The position numbers and the translations under genes are program-made. Under the pieces are notes generated by a model. It ran no database searches and had not been told where the DNA came from. It worked only from the letters and a program-made list of their open reading frames with translations. Shown piece by piece: positions 41,538-51,494 of a DNA stretch of 64,000 nt. Source of the DNA: Bacteroidota bacterium (GTDB taxonomy: Bacteria > Bacteroidota > Bacteroidia > Chitinophagales > JADJOU01); contig JADJOU010000010.1 in assembly GCA_016713645.1 (NCBI GenBank), positions 1-64,000 on the forward strand. Reading direction: 5' to 3'. Numbering within the stretch: the stretch's first letter is position 1; every line of letters starts with the position of its first letter.

Positions 41538-42185
41538 ATGTCATCTCTTACGAAAAAATACATCATGGGCCTTACTGGCTTATTCTTAATTATCTTCCTC
41601 GTCGTTCACGCTGGCGTGAATGCCCTTATATATTTGAATGACGGAGGCGAGACCTTTCTAGTTGCTGCTCATTTTATGGGTTCAAATATTTTGGTAAGAA
41701 CTTTGGAGATTGGTTTGGTCGCTGGATTTTTAATTCACATTTACGATGGTTTGATGCTTTGGTATCAAAACAAACAAGCCCGTCCGCAAGATTACGCCTA
41801 TTCAAAAGCATCTGCCAATAGCACTTGGTATAGCCGCTCTATGGGATTATTGGGAACACTCCTTTTATTCTTCCTCATCATACATACAGCAGATTTTTGG
41901 ATTCCCAATAGAACCAATCAATTTGTAACTGGCGAAGAACTCAATCTCTTTGTAAAAATGAAAGCTGAATTTCAAGAGACCTTCGTTGTTATCGTCTATT
42001 TATTGGGATGTTTCTCCTTGTTTTGGCATTTATTGCACGGCTTTAAATCAGCCTTTCAAACGCTCGGAATTAACCACAAGAAATACAATGGATTTATCCA
42101 AAGCTTCGGTACTGCATTTTCAGTAATTATTCCTTGCTTATTTGCTTCCATGCCGCTTTCATTTTATTTCGGCATCATCAAATAA
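41538..42185 (+). CDS. sdhC: Succinate dehydrogenase cytochrome b subunit
   Basis: 215 residues with five membrane segments, e.g. YIMGLTGLFLIIFLVVHAGVN, MGLLGTLLLFFLIIHTADFW and YLLGCFSLFWHLLHGFKSAF. The His residues in LVVHA, HIYDG, IIHTA and FWHLLHG are candidate haem ligands, as in the di-haem type B complexes of Bacteroidota. It anchors the catalytic subunits and passes electrons to menaquinone. First gene of the operon, with sdhA 48 bases downstream. Confidence 0.93.
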   Translation: MSSLTKKYIMGLTGLFLIIFLVVHAGVNALIYLNDGGETFLVAAHFMGSNILVRTLEIGLVAGFLIHIYDGLMLWYQNKQARPQDYAYSKASANSTWYSRSMGLLGTLLLFFLIIHTADFWIPNRTNQFVTGEELNLFVKMKAEFQETFVVIVYLLGCFSLFWHLLHGFKSAFQTLGINHKKYNGFIQSFGTAFSVIIPCLFASMPLSFYFGIIK

Positions 42186-42232
42186 ACAAGCTATTCATTT
42201 TTTCAAATTCATTCAACCAACAAAATATACAT

Positions 42233-44228
42233 ATGCTCGATTCAAAAATACCAAAAGGATATATCGCAGAAAAATGGACGAAACATAAAGCCAGCGTTAA
42301 ATTGGTCAATCCGGCCAACAAGCGATCTATTGATATTATCGTTGTAGGAACAGGACTTGCTGGATCAGCGGCAGCTGCATCTCTTGCAGAAATGGGCTAT
42401 AGCGTTAAAGCATTTTGTTTTCAAGACTCAGCGAGAAGAGCGCATTCAATTGCCGCACAAGGTGGAATCAATGCTGCAAAGAATTATCAAAATGATGGCG
42501 ATAGCACCTATAGATTATTTTATGACACGATCAAAGGTGGTGATTATAGAGCCCGCGAAGCCAATGTGCATAGACTAGCAGAAGTTTCTGTCAATATCAT
42601 CGACCAATGTGTCGCTCAAGGCGTGCCATTTGCGAGAGATTACGGCGGGATGTTGGACAACCGCTCATTTGGTGGTACACAAGTTCAGCGTACCTTCTAC
42701 GCCGCAGGTCAAACTGGTCAGCAATTGCTCTTAGGTGCCTATTCCGCATTATCAAGACAAGTTGGCAAGGGAACTGTCGATTTATATGCTCGCCATGAAA
42801 TGATGGACTTAGTGATTGTCAATGGCAAAGCTAGAGGTATCATCGCTAGAGATTTAGTCACTGGCAAATTAGAAAGACATTCTGCGCATGCCGTATTATT
42901 GTGCACAGGAGGATATGGAAATGTATTTTTCTTATCGACCAATGCCATGGGGATCCAATGTCACTGCTGCTTGGAAGACCTATAAAAAAGGCGCATTTTT
43001 CGGAAATCCATGTTATACACAAATACATCCAACTTGTATTCCAGTATCAGGAGATCACCAATCAAAATTGACTTTGATGTCTGAATCATTGAGAAATGAT
43101 GGAAGAATTTGGGTTCCTAAAAAATTGGAAGATGCTAAAGCTATTCGCGAAGGAAAATTAAAACCAACCGCGATTAAGGAAGAAGATAGAGATTATTATT
43201 TGGAGAGAAGATATCCTGCTTTTGGAAACTTAGTTCCTCGTGACGTAGCTTCCAGAGCAGCTAAAGAGCGTTGTGATGCCGGTTTTGGCGTAAATAAAAC
43301 AGGGCAAGCTGTTTATCTAGACTATGCTTCGGCGATTGAGCGATATGGAAAGGGCAAAGCCAAAATGATGAATTTGACCAATCCATCGCATGAAGAAATT
43401 TTGAAATTAGGTAAAGAAGCAGTTAAAGAAAAATATGGCAACCTATTCCAAATGTATGAGAAAATCGTTGATGAGAATCCATACGAGACACCGATGATGA
43501 TCTATCCTGCGGTGCATTATACCATGGGTGGATTGTGGGTGGATTATAATTTGATGACGACGATTCCAGGTTGTTATGCATTAGGCGAAGCTAATTTCAG
43601 CGACCACGGTGCAAATAGATTGGGAGCTTCAGCCTTGATGCAGGGATTGGCGGATGGCTATTTCGTTATTCCATACACCATTGGTGAATACCTCGCTGAT
43701 GAGATTAGAACAGGAAAAATTCCAACCAACACCAGCGAATTTGATCAAGCAGAGAAAGAAGTAGAGAATAGAATAAGTCAATTATTGAATAATAAAGGCA
43801 AACATTCAGTTGATTATTTCCATAAAAAATTGGGGAAAATCATGTGGGATGAATGCGGTATGGCAAGAAATAAAGCTGGATTAGAAAAAGCAATTCAAGA
43901 GATAACCGCATTGCGAAAAGCCTTTTGGCAAGATGTCAATGTACCTGGAACATCTGATAGCATCAATCCTGAACTTGAGAAAGCGATGCGCGTTGCAGAT
44001 TTCATTGAATTGGGTGAATTGATGTGCCGAGATGCACTCCATAGAAATGAGAGTTGTGGAGGTCACTTCAGAGAAGAATACCAAGAAGATGGAGAGACCC
44101 TACGCGATGATGAGCATTTCAAATACGTGGTGGCATGGGAATTCAAAGGCGTTGATGCAGAGCCAGTTTTAAACAAAGAAGATTTGGTCTACGAAAACAT
44201 CAAAATCGCCGCAAGGAATTATAAATAA
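42233..44228 (+). CDS. sdhA: Succinate dehydrogenase flavoprotein subunit (one frameshift)
   Basis: About 665 residues from the ATG at 42233. FAD binding is shown by DIIVVGTGLAGSAAAASLAE and the covalent-flavin His in RRAHSIAAQGGINAAK. The active-site region is QIHPTCIPVSGDHQ and YTMGGLWVDYNL, with GEANFSDHGANRLGASAL. The frame breaks near 42935 (…VLLCTGGYGNVFFLSTNAMG continues as GSNVTAAWKTYKKGAFFG). It oxidises succinate to fumarate in the TCA cycle. Normally sdhB would follow directly, but here an ATPase-nuclease pair lies between. Confidence 0.94.
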
Positions 44229-44251
44229 ATACAGAATATTCAACACCTGTT

Positions 44252-45410
44252 TTGCAAAGAAAAACTCATAATTAAAAATTTTGGTCCCATCAAAGACATG
44301 GAACTTGACTTGCGCAAGATCAATATTTTTATTGGAGATCAAGGAACGGGCAAGAGCACAGTTACTAAATTATTAAGTATCTGTAGGTACTTTTCTTTTA
44401 TTGCCAACAATATGTACGCAAATCATAAATCTTTTGAAGATGGTCTTGCTGTTTGGGGGATTGATGAATTTCTAAAAGAAGATACATCAATAATTTACTA
44501 ACAAACACTATACTTTCTCGATAGATTTTTCAAAAGACTTAAGCAGCTATAGAAAATTGGAATCAAACTCTGATGAATTTTCATCACTTTTAAAAATCTA
44601 TAATGATTGGTATCCCAATCCAATTGAACTTGGATATGCGAATGTTACCACTGATAAAATTCCTGATAGTTTTTTTCTTAAAGATGTTTCTAGATTACTA
44701 GATAACCCATTTTTCATACCCGTTGAAAGGGGATTACAATCCATTTTTTCTCTTGGAAAAAACAGTTTAAGCAACTTATCTGATTCATTATTCAACCAAT
44801 TTTCAAAAATAGATGGAATTGCCAGAAACTTTAAAGGGGAAACGACTATTGAACCCTTAAATATCTTTTACAAAAATGAAAATGGAGTTGGAAAGTTTAA
44901 ATCAAACAATCAAGATTCATTTTTTTTAATGTCAACTGCTGCTAGTGGATATCAATCGCTAATTCCAATTTCTTTGGTGTGCATGCATTATGAAAAGAGA
45001 TCAAAATCAAAAACTATTATAGTTGAAGAACCTGAATTAAATTTGTTTCCTAAAACTCAATATGATTTAGTAAAATACATAGCAAATATAACAACAAGAA
45101 TAATAACCAGTTTTTGATAACAACACACTCCCCATACATTCTTTCATCTGTCAACAATCTGATGTATGCATACAATATGGGGAAGATAGAAGGCGATAAA
45201 ACAGAAAAGATAATTGCGAAAGAATATTGGTTGAATCCAGAAGACGTATCTTGCTATAGTTTTGAAGGAGGAACAGCCGTTGAAATATTAAATCGAGGAG
45301 AGGGATTAATAAATACAGAAAAGATTGATTCAGTTTCAAGACTAATGGGAGAAGAATTCGATCAATTATTAGCATTAGACGTAGAATTTAATAATCATGG
45401 GGCTAATTAA
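44252..45410 (+). CDS. AAA/ABC-like ATPase (OLD/PtuA-type, no TOPRIM), inserted in the sdh operon (two frameshifts)
   Basis: About 385 residues in three frames. The start has KLIIKNFGPIKDMELDLRKI, then Walker A IGDQGTGKSTVTKLLSI. The middle includes FFIPVERGLQSIFS and AASGYQSLIPISLV (signature-like). Walker B is TIIVEEPELNLFP, and LITTHSPYILSSVNNL carries the switch His. It is an SMC/ABC-type ATPase of the AAA_15/AAA_21 kind found in OLD, Septu PtuA and related defence systems, without a TOPRIM domain. Breaks lie near 44500 and 45103. The first ATG (44298) is inside the conserved start, so the true start is a non-ATG codon (TTG at 44252 is possible) or was lost by an indel. It is much more AT-rich than sdhA/sdhB. 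Confidence 0.78.
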
Positions 45411-45861
45411 TAAAATTGATAACGATTGTAAAAGAGAGAATGGAAATAAAATCATTGTCTTAAAGGATAAAAAGGGAGGGAAGAGCACATTTGTATTAGA
45501 AAATCTAACTAAACAATTGATTACAGAAATAGATATTGAAAATTGTGTTTATAAAAGCAAATTATTAAATCTAAGATGTGATTTTGGAATTGAAACAAAC
45601 GAAACGATATATTTTGTAGAATTAAAAGGAAGTGATTTTCATCAAGGATTTAAACAACTATATGAGACGATAATTGATATGCAACATTGCTTTAAAGGAA
45701 AACAAATTAAAGCGAGACTGGTTCTAAGTACAATATCCAAACCTGAAATATTAAAAAGAGATGAATATTACAGAAGATTAGCTAAAAAGATATCATTCAT
45801 CCCAAAACAAAATGACCACTTAATTTTTAATAGCAATACAATAAAAGAACAATATATATGA
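45397..45861 (+). CDS. Small PD-(D/E)XK nuclease-like protein partnered with the ATPase
   Basis: 154 residues, intact, unrecognised family. The centre reads LRCDFGIETNETIYFVELKG: Asp62, then Glu75-Leu-Lys77, the spacing and hydrophobic strands of a PD-(D/E)XK endonuclease core. A helix with FHQGFKQLYETIIDMQ and a strand ARLVLSTI follow, as in small Holliday-junction-resolvase-like folds. It overlaps the ATPase end by 14 bases and its stop overlaps the sdhB start by four (ATGA). The gene is AT- and Lys/Ile-rich, unlike the sdh genes. A nuclease effector activated by the ATPase is an inference. Confidence 0.6.
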   Translation: MGLINKIDNDCKRENGNKIIVLKDKKGGKSTFVLENLTKQLITEIDIENCVYKSKLLNLRCDFGIETNETIYFVELKGSDFHQGFKQLYETIIDMQHCFKGKQIKARLVLSTISKPEILKRDEYYRRLAKKISFIPKQNDHLIFNSNTIKEQYI

Positions 45862-46610
45862 AACTCAATCTTAAAATCTGGAGACAAGCCAATAAAGACG
45901 CCAAAGGTAAAATGGTCGATTATCCCATCGATGGAATTGAACCGGATATGTCTTTCCTTGAAATGATGGATGTACTCAATGAAGGTTTAATTACAAAAGG
46001 GGAAGAACCAGTTGCATTTGACCACGATTGCCGCGAGGGAATATGTGGTATGTGCTCGATGCATATCAACGGACGTCCGCATGGACCAGATGATGCCGTG
46101 ACGACTTGTCAATTGCACATGCGCAAATTTAAAGATGGCGAGACCATTCATATCGAGCCATGGAGAGCTAAGGCTTTTCCAGTATTGAAAGACTTGATTG
46201 TAGACCGATCAGCCTTTGATAGAATCATCCAAGCGGGAGGTTATGTCAATGTCAATACAAGCGGAAGAACCATCGACGCCAATGCGATTCCTATTCCTAA
46301 AGTAAATGCAGACTTGGCTTTTGAAGCAGCTACATGTATAGGTTGCGGCGCTTGCGTTGCTGCTTGTAAAAATGCTTCTGCCATGTTGTTTGTGTCTGCA
46401 AAAGTTTCTCAATTGGACTTATTGCCACAGGGCAAAGTAGAGAGTGATACAAGGGTTTTAAACATGGTCGCTCAAATGGACAAAGAGGGTTTTGGAAATT
46501 GCACCAATACAGGCGCATGTGAAGCAGAATGTCCTAAGGGAATTTCTCTGACAAATATCGCACGTATGAATCGCTTGTATTTAGGCGCTAGCCTTATAAG
46601 CGAGCAATAA
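45858..46610 (+). CDS. sdhB: Succinate dehydrogenase iron-sulfur subunit
   Basis: 250 residues, intact. The [2Fe-2S] site is DHDCREGICGMCSMHINGRP with a later Cys in VTTCQLHM. The other clusters use CIGCGACVAACKNAS and CTNTGACEAECPKGIS. It carries electrons from the flavin to the membrane subunit. Its ATG lies inside the stop overlap with the nuclease gene, so it seems translated by coupling to it, which is unusual for a core respiratory gene. It converges with recG with zero bases between stops. Confidence 0.95.
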   Translation: MKLNLKIWRQANKDAKGKMVDYPIDGIEPDMSFLEMMDVLNEGLITKGEEPVAFDHDCREGICGMCSMHINGRPHGPDDAVTTCQLHMRKFKDGETIHIEPWRAKAFPVLKDLIVDRSAFDRIIQAGGYVNVNTSGRTIDANAIPIPKVNADLAFEAATCIGCGACVAACKNASAMLFVSAKVSQLDLLPQGKVESDTRVLNMVAQMDKEGFGNCTNTGACEAECPKGISLTNIARMNRLYLGASLISEQ

Positions 46611-48715
46611 TCAACTCACGCGAGACCAACCACTTTTATACTTTTTGTGATTCACTAAATACAGTTTTAGTTTTTCATTTTCGGGCTTCGTCAAATCTTC
46701 GTCTTCATCTAAAAGTTGGATGGCAGATTGTCGCGCATCTTTTAAGACTTCACCATCTGTCGTGAGATTGGCTATTTTCAAATCGATATCCCCACTCTGC
46801 TTCGTGCCTTGAATATCGCCAGGTCCCCGCAATTTCAAATCTTGTTCTGCGATTTCAAATCCATTGGCAGTTTCGCACATAATTTTCATGCGCGCTCTAC
46901 TATCTTTTGATAATTCATACTTCGTCATCAAAACACAATAAGATTGTTCGGCTCCGCGTCCTACCCTACCGCGCAATTGATGCAATTGGGACAAACCAAA
47001 CCGCTCTGCACTCTCGATGATCATCACTGAAGCATTAGTACATTCACTCCTACTTCAATCACCGTCGTAGCCACTAAAATATTTGCCTCGCCTTTAATAA
47101 ATCGCTGCATTTCGTATTCTTTGTCTTTGCTCTTCAATTTGCCATGAACCATAGCTACGTGATAATTGGGCTCTGGGAAATCTCGAATAATACTGTCGTA
47201 ACCCTCTGTAACCGCTTTATGGTCGAGCATCTCACTTTCATCTATCAATGGATAGACGATATAAATTTGTCTCCCTTTGGCTATTTCTTCCCGCATAAAT
47301 CCAAATACAGCCAATCGCTGAGAATCAAATTTATGAATCGTTTTAATCGTCTGTCTTCCCGGCGGCAATTCATCGATAATGGAGTAATCCAAATCTCCAT
47401 ATAGCGTCATCGCCAAGGTTCGCGGAATTGGCGTCGCAGTCATGACGCGGATATGCGGCGGGGTATTGTTTTTCCGCCAGAGTTTGGCTCGTTGAGCAAC
47501 ACCAAATTTATGTTGTTCGTCGATGATTGCCATGCCCAAATTCTTAAAAACAACCGTATCTTCAATAATGGCGTGTGTGCCAATCAAAATATCTATTTCA
47601 CCTGATTCCAATAAAGGCAGCAATTCCCTTCGCTCCTTCGCCTTGACAGATCCCGTCAATAAGCGCACTTTCACTGGCAATGCACCTATCAATTCAGTGA
47701 TTCCCGCATAATGCTGTTGAGCGAGAATTTCGGTCGGTGCCAATATCGTCGCTTGAAATCCATTATTGATGGCCATCAACATCGTCATCAATCCGACGAT
47801 GGTCTTCCCACTTCCTACATCTCCTTGCAATAGGCGGTTCATCTGTTTGCCAGAAAGGGTATCCCTTCGTATCTCTTTTAGCACCCGCTTCTGCGCATTG
47901 GTCAATTCATAAGGCAGATTGTTCTTATAAAATTCATCAAAAATTCCATCCACTTTTTCCAATACAAAGCCTTTAAACGCTTGATTTCGGTGGATTTTCA
48001 GCTTGATTAAATTGAGTTGAATAAAGAATAATTCATCAAATTTCAGCCTTTTAGTCGCGCGATTCATATCCTCTATACTCGGTGGCTGATGTATATGATG
48101 AATTGCTTGATTTCGAGAGACAAAGCCATGCGATTGAATCATCGATTTGGGCAAATACTCCTCAAATTCAGCAGGAGGCAATGATTTCAGCGCTTGTACA
48201 ATTAATTTCTGAATGCCTTTGGTGTCGAGATACTTCTTCTTTAAATTCTCGGAAGTCGAATAAATTGGTTCAAATCCAGACTGTTGAGCCATCAATTCTT
48301 CTGTGAATAATTTCAATTCAGGATGGGCAATATTGAATTTGTGATTGAATTTTTGGGGTTTGCCAAATACAATATACACTTCATTTTCTTTGAGGGACTT
48401 TTGCACCCACTGTGCTCCTTGAAACCAGACCAATTCAACCTCTCCGGCACTATCTTCTAATATAGCGGACAGCCTCGATTTATGGCCGATACCCACGGTT
48501 TTAATGCTGTGAATTTTACCCTTCAGCTGCACATAGGGCATATCATCCGCCAAATCTGTCGTTTTGTAAATCTTGGTGCGATCCACATATCGGAAGGGAT
48601 AATGGCCGATCAAATCGTGAATCGTAAAGATGTTCAAGTCTTTTTTCAATGACTCCGCCTTGGCTGATGTTAAGCCAGGGTGATGTTCAATCGGACTATT
48701 TAATGTGATGGGCAT
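46611..48715 (-). CDS. recG: ATP-dependent DNA helicase RecG (one frameshift)
   Basis: About 700 residues. The N-terminal wedge/OB domain (YPFRYVDRTKIY, YVQLKGKIHSIKTVG) is followed by helicase motifs: RLLQGDVGSGKTIVGLM (Walker A), AIIDEQHKFGVAQRA (DEQH), VMTATPIPRTLAMTLYGDLD and, after a break near 47030, MIIESAERFGLSQLHQLRGR with VGRG. It ends in the usual C-terminal part (LKLRGPGDIQGTKQSG). It remodels stalled replication forks. Confidence 0.95.
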
Positions 48716-48812
48716 TAAAAGCGAATATAGTAAATTGGATTTTTTACCCCGCGGATTTTATAGAAATGCCGCAAATACGGGCAGCGAGTTGAGCTATTTC
48801 CGAATAGTTTTA

Positions 48813-48820
48813 TATATTTG
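48813..48820 (+). promoter_or_regulatory. Candidate -7 promoter element for the methyltransferase gene
   Basis: TATATTTG matches the consensus, with a TTG at 48789-48791 about 21 bases upstream. It lies 41 bases before the ATG at 48862. Confidence 0.4.
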
Positions 48821-48861
48821 TTTCCCTAAAAGCAGTGAATCACTGTTTAGAAAACAAAGAT

Positions 48862-49659
48862 ATGGCATTCGAATTTCATGGAGACAAGGATAGATATTTT
48901 GCGATGCAATTGGAAAATGCAGAGCAATATGTATTGCCATTTATCGAAGCATATAAACCCATCAATGCATCTCTAAACATTTTAGAAATTGGATGTGCTG
49001 AAGGCGGTGTATTGAAAGCCTTCTAAAAAGGGTTGCCGCGGGTCGGGATATTGAATTGATGGAGAATCGACTCGGAATTGGCCAAGCATTATTTAAAAGA
49101 TTTTCTCGAGAATGGCCAAGCGCATTTGCTGAATAAAAACATTTACGATGTCGATGTATCCCTTGAATTTCCTGAGAAATTCGATATCATCATCTTAAAA
49201 GACGTCATTGAACACATTCCCAATCAAGAAAAATTCTTGGCTGTATTGCGCGATTTCTTAAAGGAAAAAGGATTGATATTCTTGGGCTTCCCACCATGGT
49301 ATATGCCATTTGGCGGGCATCAACAGATATGCAGAAACAAGTGGCTGAGCAAATTGCCCTATATTCACCTATTGCCCAATTTCATGTATATGGGCATATT
49401 GAAAATGTTTGGTGAACCTCCTTTTATTCTAAATGAAATGATGGATATCAAGTCCACAGCTATTTCTATTGAGCGATTTGAAAAGATTGCGATTCAAAAC
49501 AACTATGATATCGTTCACAAGAAGCACTATTTGATCAATCCAATTTACAAATACAAATTCAAACTAGAACCAAGGGAGCAATGGGGTTTCATTCAAGCGA
49601 TTCCATTTATTAGAAACTTTTTCACCACTTGTGTTTATTATTTAATTGAAAAAAAGTAA
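48862..49659 (+). CDS. Class I SAM-dependent methyltransferase (frameshifts near 49020-49080)
   Basis: About 265 residues from the ATG at 48862 (MAFEFHGDKDRYFAMQ). Motif I is NILEIGCAEGGVLKAF, motif IV region is FDIIILKDVIEHIPNQEKFL and GLIFLGFPPWYMPFGGHQQ. The first frame stops at 49026 and the next begins at 49078; the link contains more than one indel. The C-terminal part IRNFFTTCVYYLIEKK is hydrophobic. It precedes wecB, so a role in surface-glycan synthesis is possible but not shown. Confidence 0.75.
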
Positions 49660-49688
49660 ACCGCGATAACAATAAGTCAACATATTCT

Positions 49689-49741
49689 CGGACTTAAAAG
49701 TCCATCTTGCAGCGTGTTTAACTGCCACTACTGCACGAATA
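49689..49741. repeat. Interspersed hairpin repeat, copy 1
   Basis: Hairpin CGGACTTAAAAGTCC (49689-49703), 20 bases, then GCCACTACTGCACGAATA (49724-49741). A second copy with the same order and the same 20-base spacing lies at 57889-57940. It occupies most of the gap between the methyltransferase and wecB. Confidence 0.6.
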
Positions 49742-49766
49742 GAAACGAATAAAAGAAAAGCAAGAA

Positions 49767-50870
49767 ATGGCGAATAAAAAAATCATCACAGTTGTAGGCA
49801 CTCGACCTAATTTTATAAAAATTACGCAACTAGATAATGAATTGAATAAATTCAATGGTTATTTCGAGCATGTATTGGTGCATACTGGTCAGCACTTCGA
49901 CAAGAATATGAGCGAGGTATTCTTCGAACAATTCAAATTGCGCCAGCCCAACTATATCATGGATATCAAAGGGCAGAGCCTTGCATCCCAGATAGGTGCG
50001 ATTATCATCGAATTGGAAAAAATTATTCAAATAGAAAAACCCGACTTAGTCATCGTTGTCGGTGATGTCAATAGCACCATGGCCGCTTCCATTTCAGCCA
50101 ATAAATGCGGCGTAAAAGTTGCGCATTTGGAAAGCGGATTGAGGAGTTTTGACATGGAAATGCCAGAGGAAATCAATCGATTGGTGACAGATAAAATCGC
50201 CGATATTTTCTTTGTGACAGAGCAGAGTGGTTATGATCACTTGGTCAACGAGGGAACGGATAAATCCAAGATTCACTTCGTGGGCAATACTATGATCGAT
50301 ACATTGGTGGCATTTGAACCAGAAATTCAGCGAAGCGATATTCTTCAGCGTTTGGATATGGAGTCGAAACCCTTTGTTTTGATGACCATGCACCGCCCTT
50401 CCAATGTTGATTCAAAGGAGCGATTGGAAATTCTATTGGATATCATCGACCATATTTGTGTCAATCAATTCCTCATCTGGCCCATCCATCCGCGGACTTT
50501 GAGCAATTTGAAAAAGTTCGATTTGTATCAGCGATTTGAGGCGAATAAAAAAATTATCACGACCGAACCATTGGATTATTTCGCTTTTCAAAAACTCATC
50601 AGCGCTGTTGCTTTTATAGTGACAGATAGCGGCGGGATCCAAGAGGAGACGACATTTAGACGCATTCCTTGCTTGACGCTTCGCGAAAATACCGAGCGAC
50701 CTAGCACAGTGACCATCGGCAGCAATGAGCTGATATCATATAACGCTGAAGCCGTCATTGCAAAAATTGAAGAAATAGTACAGGGCAAATACAAACAAGG
50801 ACAAATTCCACCACTATGGGATGGCAAAGCAACTGAGCGAATTGCTGCAGTACTAAAAAATATTTTGTAA
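49767..50870 (+). CDS. wecB: UDP-N-acetylglucosamine 2-epimerase (non-hydrolysing)
   Basis: 367 residues, intact. Motifs: ITVVGTRPNFIKITQL, LVHTGQHFDKNMSEVFFEQF, VVVGDVNSTMAASISA, AHLESGLRSFDMEMPEEINR and TDSGGIQEETTFRRIPCLTL. It interconverts UDP-GlcNAc and UDP-ManNAc for surface polysaccharide. ribE starts only 2 bases after its stop, so the two share a transcript although their pathways differ. Confidence 0.94.
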   Translation: MANKKIITVVGTRPNFIKITQLDNELNKFNGYFEHVLVHTGQHFDKNMSEVFFEQFKLRQPNYIMDIKGQSLASQIGAIIIELEKIIQIEKPDLVIVVGDVNSTMAASISANKCGVKVAHLESGLRSFDMEMPEEINRLVTDKIADIFFVTEQSGYDHLVNEGTDKSKIHFVGNTMIDTLVAFEPEIQRSDILQRLDMESKPFVLMTMHRPSNVDSKERLEILLDIIDHICVNQFLIWPIHPRTLSNLKKFDLYQRFEANKKIITTEPLDYFAFQKLISAVAFIVTDSGGIQEETTFRRIPCLTLRENTERPSTVTIGSNELISYNAEAVIAKIEEIVQGKYKQGQIPPLWDGKATERIAAVLKNIL

Positions 50871-50872
50871 TC

Positions 50873-51466
50873 ATGTTTACAGGAATCATAGAATCGCTGG
50901 GTACTTTAGAGGATATTCAATTTGAAAATAGCAATGTGAGATTGACGATTCAATCTGCGATTAGTCGTGAATTGAAAATCGATCAAAGCCTTGCCCATAA
51001 TGGCGTTTGCCTTACTGTTGTTCAATGTGATTCAAATACGCATCAAGTAATTGCTGTAGATGAGACCATGCGCAAAACATCTATTGGCAATTGGAAAAAA
51101 GGCGATCTCCTCAATCTAGAGCGTTGCATGCAAGCGAATGGAAGATTCGACGGACATATCGTACAAGGCCATGTAGATGCCATCGCAAAGGTAAAAGAGA
51201 TCAAAGATGAAAAAGGTTCTTGGCTATTTACCTTTGAATTTGATGCTCAATTTGCGCCCCTCATCGTCGAAAAAGGTTCCGTATGCATCAATGGCACAAG
51301 TCTGACTTGTTTCCATATTGGCATCAATACCTTCAATGTGGCCATCATCCCCTATACCTTTGAACACACCAATTTCCATCAATTAAAACAAGGAAGTATT
51401 GTGAATATTGAATTTGATATTATTGGGAAGTATATATCCAGAATGCACAATTTGACATCACATTAA
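50873..51466 (+). CDS. ribE: Riboflavin synthase alpha chain
   Basis: 197 residues with two lumazine-binding repeats: MFTGIIESLGTLEDIQ with LAHNGVCLTVV, and FDGHIVQGHVDAIAKV with GSVCINGTSLTCF. The N-terminal MFTGII is invariant in the family. It turns two lumazine molecules into riboflavin. It is located between wecB (2-base gap) and the YihY gene. Confidence 0.95.
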   Translation: MFTGIIESLGTLEDIQFENSNVRLTIQSAISRELKIDQSLAHNGVCLTVVQCDSNTHQVIAVDETMRKTSIGNWKKGDLLNLERCMQANGRFDGHIVQGHVDAIAKVKEIKDEKGSWLFTFEFDAQFAPLIVEKGSVCINGTSLTCFHIGINTFNVAIIPYTFEHTNFHQLKQGSIVNIEFDIIGKYISRMHNLTSH

Positions 51467-51494
51467 TTACAACTAGGCACAACCGAAATAGAAA

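Noticed and set aside
44226..44228. Selenocysteine or stop-codon read-through fusing SdhA to the ATPase
   Set aside because: Nothing supports read-through of this TAA; the fact that both frames are in phase has a one-in-three chance of occurring anyway. Kept only as a point to check on the ATPase start.
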